Notes under the pieces: model-generated
Databases searched by the model: none
What the model saw: only the letters and a program-made list of their open reading frames with translations
Told to the model about the DNA's origin: nothing
Translations under genes and position numbers: made by a program
Part shown: positions 1 to 11,800 of the stretch, piece by piece
Numbering within the stretch: the first letter of the stretch is position 1
Layout: every line of letters begins with the position of its first letter
NCBI GenBank assembly: GCA_026018925.1
Contig: JAKSZU010000002.1
Coordinates: 16,272,162-16,336,161 of the forward strand
Origin: Tupaia tana
Lineage: Eukaryota; Chordata; Mammalia; Scandentia; Tupaiidae
Direction: 5' to 3'
Length of the DNA: 64,000 bases

Positions 1-75
1 AGGAAGGAGCCTGAGGTTATCACCGTGACCCTGAAGAAGCAGAACGGGATGGGCCTCAGCATTGTGGCCGCAAAG
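1..75 (+). CDS. AFDN: AFDN exon (partial): first strand of the PDZ domain
   Basis: Frame 1 reads RKEPEVITVTLKK then NGMGLSIVAAK and ends at the donor AAAG|GTAGGG. GMGL is the carboxylate-binding loop that accepts the C-terminal Val of nectins. The exon is cut by the window edge, so its acceptor is not visible. It ends in phase 0. Confidence 0.95.
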
Positions 76-2778
76 GTAGGGCGAGCCAGGGCCTGGGAGG
101 GACATGGCCACTGTCCCCACCTGAGTCGGGCCCCGGGCTGGCGGCTGGCGGGGGAGTCCTGGGTGCCCGGCTGTGCTGAATATGAGCTGGGCTCTGCCTC
201 TGTGAGAATGGGAGGGCATGGGCAGGAGCGGCCCAGAGGGAGGCGCGGGCGATGCGCGGAGCCCCGAGAGCCCAGACGTGTCAGGAGGAAACAATGCAGG
301 CCCAGTCGGAACATGACTGCGGGGGAAGGTGCTGTGCTGCCCCAATGGAGCTCTCCTGGGTAGGGCCCAAGTCTGGGCTCACCTCGGGAGCTCCCTCTCC
401 GTCGGTGGGGGTCGGAGCTCAGGGCATCGGACCCGTAGCCTGAGCTCTCCTCTCCAGAACTCTCAGGGTTTGAGTCCCTTCCTGACTGCTTTCTGGCAGG
501 TTATTTAAAATCACAGGGACCAGCAGTTAGCGTAATGGCTATGTCGCTGGACTCCCACATAGTCGACTGCGGTTCGAGTCCTGGAACCGGTGGCTTAAAC
601 TCACGCCGGGCGCGTGTGCATGCGTGCCCAAGATCCCGAGAGGAGAATGGAGGAGAAGGGATTGCGGCGTGGCCATCCCCCCTGGGGGGTGATTTCCTGC
701 TTTCTGTCTCTCTCTCTCTGTCTGTCTGGCGAGCGCACGCGCCCTATAGCAAAAACCTCTCCAAAAAAAGAGAAAAAAAAAAAATCAGGTCTTTCGTCTC
801 TGTTAAAAGAAATTATTATTGTGCCTCTTGGAGTTGTTTACCCATAATCCTCTTATATTTGCTTCTAATTAATAACAGTTTAGGATCATATTCGGATATT
901 TTGATGGAACAACCATTATTTTTTAAGCTTAATATAGTCAGTAACTATAATCAGCTTTGCTAACATTTTGCTTAAAATAACAGTTTACCAGCTAAAGTTA
1001 CGTCCATATTTCTAGGGGTGTGTGAGCATCTGCAGAGATTATACAGCAACATGACAGAAGTGATTTCTGGGTTGCATGCTTGTTATGAGAAATATTTTTC
1101 AATTGGCAGTAGTCAAATTTCAATTTGAAATTTGTGTTTCCCACTGTTAGAGCTGGGCTACCCCGAGTCTGAGCTGGAAATGAACGAGCTGTCGTTTGAA
1201 ACCCCGCCACCCCCTGCCCTGAAAAGCTGCTCCCTGGCCTGCCTATGTGAAGCCAGCCCTGCCTCAGACACGGGCCAGTGCCCGAGAGGAAAGGCGTGGC
1301 GGCTCCTCCCTGAGCGCAGGCTGGCGGCTGAGAGCCGGCCGCCCACGGGTACCCGGCTGCCCCGACCTGGCTGGTTCTGTCTCGATCAAGGCCAGGCACG
1401 CCCGTGCCAGCACTCCTGGCAGCTCGCACTTGCTCTGGCTCCCAGATCGGGGCAGGTCCCCTCGAGCCTTCCCTCTGAGCGCTGCTCCCCGTGGGGTGAA
1501 ATCGCTGTGAGTCCGTCCCTGTCGCGCCGGTAGTCTGACCGCGGTGTCTTCCTGAGTGCCCACCCTGGACGACCCTTGGCGTGTGGTGGACGGAGAAATG
1601 AGTGAGAACATTGTTTTTGTAAATGTGTATGTGATTGACTGTCAGGCATCTTTAATCCTGGAAGTTTATGTAACATGATCAATTTCCAGCCATATTAGAG
1701 GCCCGAGGGAGTTCACCCCAATCTTGCTGTCTGGGACGGGTGCCTATGAAACCCTGATGGTGTTGCCACGCAAGATCCGGGGACACTGGCTGCGTTCCCA
1801 GAACCGTGGGGAGCGTAGTGGCTGTACGGCAGCTGCCGAGGCACTCTGGGAGGGAGTGGGGTCTCAGCTAGTCCTCGAGTTGTACCTCGCTGGGAGAGGC
1901 GTGGCTGTGGGGGACAGTCACCTGAGCAGGGACGGAGTATCGGGGCGTGCACGACAGGCCTGCGAGACTAGGGAGGGCAGCGCCTGATCATTGCGAAGCT
2001 CCTAGCTGTCAAGTAGAGGGGTCTGTGCATGGTCTTGTAGCTCCTTGGAGAACGGAAGGGTTTGGGGCATAAGGGGAGCATGATGAAACTGACATTTTAG
2101 AAAACTGCCTGGTCACGGTGTGTTGGATGAATTAACACAGCCTGGACCAGAGGTGGCGTCTTTGAAGTCAGCTGCAGGGTGTGGCGGAAGGTGTTGCATG
2201 GACACACCGGGCCGATTGGTAGCACGGGCTATGTGGGGTGCACCTGCTCCCCTAACACGGGAAGGTTGGTCAGGACTTCTCCTGCCTCACAGTCCGGAAC
2301 CCTGCTCTCCGCACCCACGGGCTATGCTTCCAGACGGTTGTACCCTACCGGCCCACTGAGCCCCTCAGGATGGGACCCAGGAAGGACCAGCCGTCGTGGA
2401 ATGCTGTGTAATTACAACAGGAAGAAAAGGAATCCTAAAAGAATTTTGGGAGGCTGGCCTTATAGTGCAGTGGTTGAGAGAGCCAAGCCACATCTGGCCA
2501 GTCGAGGTTTAATTTTTGGCCTGGGCAGCTTGAAAACCAGGCCGGGTCCATGTGCTTACTCAAGTCCTGATGGCAGAGGAGACAGGTCATGCAGGGCCGT
2601 GGCCTGCTGGGGGCGCACTTCCACATCCTCACACCTCTCTCCTGCAAGCGGTTCTCTAACTACTAAAAAATAGCTCTTAAAAAGAGATTCCAGGGGCCAA
2701 CAGGTGGTGTGGTGGTTAAGGGCACTGGACTCCCACATGGCCGACTGTGGTTTGAGTCCCGGACCTGGCAGCTTGCTT

Positions 2779-2813
<35 letters not shown>

Positions 2814-5800
2814 GTCTGTCTTACTCTATCCCTCTCTGGTCAAATTTAAAATAAATAAATAAAATTCAATAAAATAATTCTTTAAAAAAAGAAGGGAGAG
2901 AAGAGAGTCCAGGTTTAGTTCTAAACTGGTTAATTTATACGCTTTTAAGATTTACTAAGTATGTGGCTACCCATTTTCTGGGACGCCTCTCTTCTTGGGC
3001 ACTGTGTTTTTTCTTCCCTCTCCTTCAATAAACTCTCCGCTTCACTATACCTAAAAAAAAAAAAAATTTACTAAGTATGAAAGGTGCATGTATTGTTTTC
3101 GTTAGTTTTTTGTCATAGAGCGTGTCCACTCACCGGAGAGAGAATAGAGACAGAGAAAGGAAAAGTGAGAAGTCGCCCACCCAGTGGGGGGCATGCAGCA
3201 GTCCTTCTCTTCCTCCTGTGATTGTGGCCGTGTACGCACACGTGTCCCGTGTTATTTTTAACCCACCGGGTCTAGGGCTTGACCCCGTCAGTCACATGGG
3301 ATCTGACACCTTAACCACCATGTGCCTCTGGCCCCGAAAGGTCTTTTTTTTTAACCTAGTAAGTTTCCTTCTGGGCTAGGCAGGACGGTGCTGCAGTGAC
3401 AGTGTCCTGCCGTGCTGGGACCAAGCGGGAAGGTACGGGCTCAGCCCTGGGCATACCCTGAATGTGCCAGGTGTGTGTTGGCGTGGCCTGGCTGACCGAG
3501 GTGGCTGATTGCAGTGGGAGACCCTGTTCCCTGCCGGGCCCCTCCCACCCCAGGACAGCACAGACCATCATTGGTATTTTAATTTGCCCGAAGATGCAGG
3601 TGCTCCTGAGTGCACCGGAGAGAAACGGAGAAAGCACCTCCCATGGGGAGTGGTCACCACGATCCCCTCTCCATCTCTCCTTTCAGAATTTTGGGACCAC
3701 AGGCCCTCCATGTTTTCTCAAGCCCCCGGGTCTGGGACTCAAACCATGCAGTTGGCCATCTGGGATCCACCTGCCTTGACCATCACATCACTGCTAGCCC
3801 CAGAGATCACGAAGCCTGCTGTGTAGCTAAGCTCTGACGGGGATTGGGGGCTGGAGGAGGCTGCCCTCGGGAACGTCTTTTGAGGTGAAACATGAAGGGT
3901 GAGCGTTGGCCAGGTCAGTGATGGCAGGAGACTCTCCCACAAGCAGGCCTTGCACGAGTCTCAAACCGAGCAGTGGAGCGGTCCGTGGGGTTCGAGAGGT
4001 GGTGCGGAGACCGCGGTGCAGACTGGTCAGGCTTTGTCATGGGGGCCAGCCCCAAATGTGTTCTCCTGTGGCCCCTGGGCTCCGTAGCTGGGTAGCCATG
4101 CTGCCTGCATGGAGGCCTCCAGAGGAGGTGCACGCAGGGCCGTGCGTGGTCGTGGTGCACTGTGGCATAGTGGCGGGCACAGTTGCTCGTGGGCCCAGAG
4201 GTCCTGCCGTGCCCATGGGTCTGGCAGAGCTGTGAAGTGAGGTTCAGGTAGCAGCCTCACGTGAGCAGAGGGCAGCTTAGCATGCTTCTTACTCCTCCAT
4301 GGCATGGCCTTGACATCCCCGGGAGCACAGCCAGAAACTAGTAAGTAAGCCGTGACGTTTTCCAAGCTGGGAGTCGTGGAGGAGGTGCGAGGTGCGCTGT
4401 GCGTCCCAGCCGGCATGCTGTTGGGGCAGGTGCTCCCTGGGCGCAGCGGTGCAGGTACTGTGGGTCAGCGGCAGTCTTCAGGGTGGGTGCCGAACCATGT
4501 CCAGGGTGTCGGTGAAATGCCGGAATGAGTCCTGGCTCTCGTGCAGCGGGATGTACGGGGCAGCCACTCCTGGAGGGCCTGAAGACGGGACTGAGGGGCA
4601 TAGGGGACCAGGCCTCAGTTTTGAGTATATGCCACTGGAGGGGGCTGTGTTCTTGAGTACCTTGGGACAGTGGCGCCTGGGAGGCCAGAGCCCGAGGTGA
4701 CATGGAGGTGTTTGCGTCGAGGTGCAGACACTCTGCAGGGAGTTCCGTAGACTGCAGGATGCCCACGCCCATTCGGAAAGGAGCGGTGTGCCCTGGGGAG
4801 CCGCCCACTGGCGCGTCCCCCGGCTCGGTGCGGTGCCTGTGGTTCTCGGAAAGCAAGGTGTGGGAGACGGGGACGGACACCTGAGGCGTACACCTGCTGA
4901 GGGCCGCGGTGGCCGGTGGGCACTCCAGGCTGTGCAGAATGTCGGCCCCGCACCCAGTGAAGCGCAGGGCGGGGCTGCCGGCCTGGCCCGTGGTGCCCGG
5001 GCCCCTCCCACAGGACTGCCAGTCAGAACCCGAGGCCTCTCCCGCAGGCGACCCCAGGACCTCGGGGGGCTTCGGGGCAAAGCCTTGGTTCGCCTGCTGT
5101 CGGTGCGGTCGTGCGGGGGCTCGGGGCAAGTGAGCCGCGCCACGGGGTGCCCGGCCCTGGGTGGTCGCTTGGCAGGGCCATCTGCCCCTGCTCTTTGCTC
5201 TTGGGGCTGCATGACCGGGCCAGACCCTGTGGGCGGGTGTGACAGGGTTGTCCCGTGTCCGGGGCCATGCAGTCTCTGTGCTCGGCCGGGTCTGCCTCCC
5301 TCCCCCGCTGGCTGGCCTGGCTGCTGTGGCCTGCGGCCTGTTTGATGTCGGCTCCCCCCCTTGCCTGCCCCGTGGCGCCCCACTTTATGAGCTCCAGACG
5401 GTCTGGGCGGTGTGGGCAGGCAGCTGGCGTTCGCAGCCTCGCTCGGGCAGGCCTGCACACTTACTCATCTGCGGGACGACACGGCGCTTCCTGCTTAGCT
5501 TGGATTTTTAAATACAAACAATTCTCCCCTTTTTATTTTCCTTGCTCTTTTTTAAGTTTAATAAAGTGCAAAGTGAGAGAGTCGGAGCAGGCTGGTTACG
5601 TAAGAGTCGATGCCGTGGTCCTGGTGCCGGGAGAGGTGCCGCACGGTGTCAGAGCCTCCACGGAGCCACGGCGTCCGGGCCTGAAACCCAGCTGTGTCCA
5701 TCGCTGTGAGTGCCGAGAGTGGACGGCGGGTTTGCGGTCGGGCAAGCGGTCGTCCTCGCGATGAAATGTGGTTCTCTGTCGTGGGAAGGACGGCGCCAGT

Positions 5801-8800
5801 GGTGAGTTTCTGGAGGGCTGTTTCTGGTCCCACAGACCTGGCCGTTCAGGAATGCTGGGGCTTGTCTGAGCCTGTCTGTGACCGACTACGGCGGAGCCCT
5901 GCGCGCTCCTGAGTGCCGGCTCTGCTGTGCCTCCCACCCTGGGGACGCGACGGCCGCTGTGGGCCGTGCCGGGGGTGGGCGGGAGGTCCAGGAAGCCCGC
6001 ACTGCGGCCCGTCTCGGTGGTCTCAGGCAGGCTTTCTCTGCAGCCTGGTTTTTATAAAGTGAACACCAAAATGCCCACCCTGAAGCATGTAGGCTTTGCC
6101 CTGTTTTGTTTAAAGCGGGCAAAGTCGGCCCGATGCTGGCCTGCTCCGTGCTCTGGGACTGTGCGTGGCTCTAGGTTCTTAGGGCCTCCACAGGCCAGTC
6201 GGGGGAGCTCAGGAAGTCCCTGCAGCCTTCCCTCGGGAGATTTGCCTGCACTCTGGGCTCTTCGTGTTCGTAGCCCAACTGTGGGACTCCTCAGGCCTTC
6301 CCGTCTCACTCACGCCTGTCGTTTGGAGAAAGGGTGGGCGTGTGGTGGCGCTGCTGTTTGACACTCCATACAGAGGTGGGCGAGGGCCCCGGCTGGAGCG
6401 AGAGCCTGGCTCCTGGACACCCATGTCTCGTCCCGCCCAGGGAACCAGTTGGCTGCAAGGCACCAAGGGTAGGATTCACATGAGGATGAGTTCTAGAACT
6501 GACTGTTTACAGGTCAAGGCAAGTCTCATCAGGGACCTTTGGAACGGTGAAGCCCCATCCAGATTTTGGTGGGGTAAGGTCAGTGCTGCCTGACCGGCTG
6601 GGAGTCACGCAGCTGAGGACTGAGGAGCGCGGGCCAGGGCCCACTGTGCCTGGCGGTGTCCAGGCTGCGCTCTGGCTCCCGCTGAGCCTCCTGGCCTTCT
6701 TCTCCCCCCGGGTCGTGTGTCAGTGACGCTCGGTGCTGTTGATTGTATTGCACGCCCACACCCCCTCGGCACCTTGGGACGGGCCTCTGCACGCTTCCCC
6801 AGGCTGGGGAGAAGTGCCTCGGGAGAGCTGCTGGAAACAGAGGTCAGGAGCACGCTTTGCTGGTCGGACGTGGGGCTGCGGGGGCTGGAGCCGCGGGTGG
6901 GCACGGGCACTAGTGAGCAGTCCGGGAACTCACACAGCGCTCGCTCACTGCCACCTTCTTCTCAGACTCCTGCAGCAGAGGTCAGAGGTCATATCCCCAC
7001 CACTTTTCCCGCAGGGTCTCGCAAACTGCCTCTTCACTTCTGAAGACAAGCAGAGCCGTTTCCAGATGTGCTTGGAGATGACAGTGCTGCGGGGTCACTC
7101 ACGCGGGCGTCTTTGTGCTCCTCTAGTTGCGTCGCTTTTTTTAGAACTCAGGACCTGGCGCTTTTTTTTTTTTCCTCAAAGTAACTGCTCTGCTATACGA
7201 GGAATGGGTCATCCTGGACTGTCTGATTGTCCCTTTTCACTGTAAGAAGGCCGGAGTGCAGTGGACTGTCCCTGTCCCTGTAACAAGGCCAGAATGCAAT
7301 GGACTGTCCCTGTAAGAAGGCCGGAGTGCAGTGGACTGTCCCTGTCCCTGTAACAAGGCCAGAATGCAATGGACTGTCCCTGTAACAAGGCCGGAGTGCA
7401 GTGGACTGTCCCTGTCCCTGTAACAAGGCCAGAGTGCAGTGGACTGTCCCTGTCCCTGTAACAAGGCCGGAGTGCAGTGGACTGTCCCTGTAACAAGGTT
7501 GGAGTGCAGTGGACTGTCCCTGTCCCTGTAACAAGGCCAGAGTGCAGTGGACTGTCCCTGTCCCTGTAACAAGGCCAGAGTGCAGTGGACTGTCCCTGTC
7601 CCTGTAACAAGGCCGGAGTGCAGTGGACTGTCCCTGTCCCTGTAACAAGGCCGGAGTGCAGTGGACTGTCCCTGTAACAAGGCCAGAGTGCAGTGGACTG
7701 TCCCTGTCCCTGTAACAAGGCCGGAGTGCAATGGACTGTCCCTGTCCCTATAACAAGGCCGGAGTGCAGTGGACTGTCCCTGTAACAAGGCCAGAGTGCA
7801 GTGGACTGTCCCTGTCCCTGTAACAAGGCCGGAGTGCAGTGGACTGTCCCTGTAACAAGGCCAGAGTGCAGTGGACTGTCCCTGTCCCTGTAACAAGGCC
7901 GGAGTGCAATGGACTGTCCCTGTCCCTATAACAAGGCCGGAGTGCAGTGGACTGTCCCTGTCCCTGTAACAAGGCCGGAGTGCAGTGGACTGTCCCTGTC
8001 CCTGTAACAAGGCCAGAGTGCAGTGGACTGTCCCTGTCCCTGTAACAAGGCCGGAGCGCAGTGGACTGTCCCTGTCCCTGTAACAAGGCCGGAGTGCAGT
8101 GGACTGTCCCTGTCCCTGTAACAAGGCCGGAGTGCAGTGGACTGTCCCTGTCCCTGTAACAAGGCCGAAGTACAGTGAACTGTTCCTGTAAGAAGGCTGG
8201 GGTGCAGTGGACTGTCCCCTTCCTTACACGGACCAAGGGTGGGATCGCCCTGAGCTCGGCCCCCCTCCTGTTCGGGTCACACAGGCCAGGCAGCGAGAAG
8301 GCTCCTTTGCCCGGGCAGCATTGCTGGTGTTGGCTGGAGGCAGCGACTGTGGGTGCCTTAGCACGCTGCCCTCCTGTGCTGCCCCGAGGGGCTCCGCTCC
8401 GCCCCCCCCCCCCCCCAATGCCCTGCTCGCCCAGCCAGCGCGGGCACCCAGCCAGTCAGCTGTGGCTGGATCGAGGCAGCAGACACCTGTAAGGGCCCGG
8501 CGGTGTCTGGGACCAAGGAGCTGACTCGCCGATGTGACTGAAGCAGGGCCCTGGGTTAGACCTGAGTTCTTTCCTCACTGGACACTCACGTGTGGTCTCC
8601 CTAGAGTTACTGCAGTGGAACTGTCTGTCGTTCTCTCCGTACAAGAGCTCAGCCTGTCTACGCCTCATTACAGCAGGCACTGCATGGCTGTGGCTCCAGG
8701 GGACCAGGTGGAGGGAGGGAAGAGCACTCCCGGGGAGTGGGGCAGCTGTAGTGACGGTGGAGGGCCGGACCGCGGCAGTGGGCTGGGGCGCGGGAGGGCC

Positions 8801-11800
8801 CTAGCAGGGTGGTCCATGACCAGGGCACTCGCACAGGTAGCCACGTGCACAGGAACACGTCTGGGAGCGCAGACCCTGCCCAGGTTGGCCCGGAGCCTTT
8901 CAGGAGACTCTGGAGCAGGCTCTGTGCTTTCTCCGGAAGTGGTTTGTAAGCTGCGAGTGGAGGCACCGTCTGGCTGTTGGCAGACTCGTTCATACAAGCA
9001 GCTTCGGGTAGACCTCAGTGACCACTGAGTGTGAGCATGGACAGAGAAATTCAGTTTACTTTGGTCAAAATGAACGACTGATTGTGCATTCACATAGACC
9101 ATCAACGTGTTTAAGCATTCTCAGTCTTGCTGACGGCCCATGACCTGGCAGTAAGAGACGGGACCGTCCCCCCCTAGACAGTCTGGTTGCATGGCCCAGG
9201 TCCTCAGGGTCTCCGACTGTACCACCAGGCTGTCCCGCCAGCTCCTAGTAACAAGGGTGTCGACTGCTCCGCCCTGGTTCGGTGTTCACTCAGTAAAATC
9301 ACACACTTCCTCTTCTTGGGCTTTGCTTTGTTCTGCTTGTAAAGACAGGGTCTCCCCAGGCTGGCCTCGAGCCCTGGACGCCCAGCTTCCCGAGCAGCTG
9401 GGTTACAGGCGTGTGCTAGCATGCTGGCCTCCCGGACAGAGCAGGTGAGGGAGCACCGCTGGGGCCCATGCTCCTGGGGACGGCTCAGGAAGCCTGTGAC
9501 GGGTGGGGCACAGCTGCACAGGAAACAGGGCCTGCTCAGAACTGGCCGCTGGCCACCGCGGGGGCAGGCGTGGCTGGTGAGCTTTAGCAGGGGCAGGGCT
9601 GCGTGGGGGGCCCTGAGGAGGCCATGGCAGTGGGCTGTCAGGAACACCAAAGCCCAGCCCACCGGAAGGCGCAGGAGGGCGGTGTCTCCGTGCTGTGAGG
9701 CGCCCTGAATGTGCCTGGGATCAAGCAGGGAGTGCCCTTCCCGGGAGGGCGTCGCTGCGGGCCCAGTCGAGCAGAGAGACACGGCACTCCTGCGGCACCG
9801 GGTGAGCGCCATTCAGGTGGGTGAGGGGCTGTGGGCACCGTCTGTCACTCGGCGGGTCCAGAGCGTCCACATCCAGCGCACAGAACCTCACACGTGGCAC
9901 TGTAAACTGCCACCTTACAGTGACAGAGCGTTTCCAGGTACTAAGTGCTGTCTGCGGTGGAGGCTTGCAGGCGGGGACTGCGTGTAGACCATAGCTGTCG
10001 CCGCGCAGTGGGGCCTGCCTGGCTGAGCATAGACACCTCGCAGCGACGCTGTAGTTCGCTGTGAGCGTGGAGCCCAGACTTCTGGCCTGGAAACCACACA
10101 TGGCAGAAGAGCCGCGGTGAGCACGCGAGCAGGTCTGGGCCGGGCTCCCAGGGCTGGCAGAACCGGCTGCTCCCTGCTCGGACACGCTGTCTGGGGAAGG
10201 CTCTTCCGGCTGCAGCGTGTCTGGGTAAGTGACAGGGTCTTTCCTAGGACCCCTCGTTTGAATGTCATCTCGGAAAGTGCAGGAACGGGAGGAGGATTGG
10301 CTTGTCCCCATCTGCAGCACCGTTCCTAAAACGCTGTCCCGCTGGCCTCCGCTAAGCACCACTGTCTGTCAGAGCCTGCTGGTTGGTTGTTACGGGACCC
10401 AGAAGAGACAGCCATGCGGACTGGTGGCCATTACCTGCCAGCTGGTGTCCCCTCATCTGTCTGCCGCCCCCGGACAGTGATTAGAATAGCGAGCGCACTG
10501 GGAGCTGCCCAGCTGGTGGGGCATTGGGCAGCTCCGCAGCAAAGGCGCAGCCCGAGGGATCCAGCCACAGGTGGTCACTGGGCGGCCGTGGGCAAAGCTC
10601 CTCTGGAGTGGGAGTTTCTGGGGGCCCTGAGAGTACACAGCTGAGGGCCGGGAAGCGTGAGTGTGCATGTCACGGGCACTGCAGAATGAACGGAGCTGCT
10701 TGAATGGCCGAGCCGACTACCGGGACTGACAGCTGTGCATCGAGGACACGAGGTCATAAAATGTGTGGAATTGCGGAAGGAGTACCTGGCCTAACAGGGC
10801 AGGGCGTGGGCTGTCTGAGAGTACCTTTCCATGGTAACTTTCTTCAGACCCTAGGTTCGAAGTGACCAGGGTCACAGAGGGAGCCGGGAGCAGTGTGTGC
10901 GCTCTGGCTCGGAGACTCGCAGAGGTTAACGACAGCAGTTGCGATGGCGTGCCTGCCGTGGGGCTTTTCTCCTGAAATAGTAACTCTACGAAAAAGCAGT
11001 TTGCAGCTCTCTCCTGAGCGCTTCTTGTGGCCTGTGGCTGCTGTGGCCTGCGCCGTGCTGAGCAGGCCCTTGGGCACCGGGCCGGCAGGTGGCGTGCGCA
11101 GGCGTGGAGACGGGTGTGGCCGGGTCGGCAGAGGGAATTCCTGTGCTCACAGCTTGCGTGAACTCGTTCCCAGATCACGCGGGTGAAACACAGCCTGTGC
11201 CGCTCTGATGCTGTAAGGGGGGAGCGAGCGCTGCTGCAGGGCCGCACCCTCGGGTGACGGCATCCACGGTGCAGTGTCCTGTCCCACCAGCCCGTGAACC
11301 CCAGGGGCAGTCTACGTAGCTGACACTTGGACATCGCAGCCTTGGGGGCAGGAGGCCCAGTCCCCAGGTTGAAATCCCTGTCCCTGCCTCTCGGCGATGA
11401 TGTCTCAGCTCTGACCCCTGGTGTGGGCCACACGACAGGCGGGGTGGGTGGGGCTGCCTCCCAGCACCGGGACGGGGCCTCTGACACCACAGGTGCAGAC
11501 GGCGCTCCGTCACCAGAGAGGGGCGTGCACCAGGCTGCTTCCTTAGGCAGTTCTGGAATTTCGATGTGGGTGCTAGGGTCCTAACATCCATAGGAGGGGC
11601 CGCATGGGGGACGCGCTGCCCTGCGGGAGGGCTGCTGGCTGTGCCCTGCTCACCGGGACTCGCGGTGCCGGATGTCATGTCTGCTGTGGAGTTTTCCAGA
11701 GTCCCTCATTGTTGCCACAGGAAGTTTTCCTCTCGTGTTAAGTCCCGCTGGGAGGACACTGCCGTGAGGAGGGTGGGATGACAGTGGGTGCAGCACGGTC

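Noticed and set aside
516-600. Possible tRNA gene from A and B boxes
   Set aside because: The sequence continues into the SINE body and A-tail and cannot fold as a full tRNA; it recurs about 30 times.
4478-5458. 326-codon minus-strand open frame in the first AFDN intron
   Set aside because: GC-rich intron with several equally long frames overlapping on both strands; Pro/Arg/Ala-rich composition, no recognisable family.
7241-8218. CRISPR-like spacing of short repeats
   Set aside because: Units are head-to-tail without unique spacers and the DNA is mammalian.
7193-8236. Minus-strand open frames with a GQGQSTALRPCYRD-type repeat
   Set aside because: Generated by the 38/32-bp minisatellite; open in all three minus frames at once.
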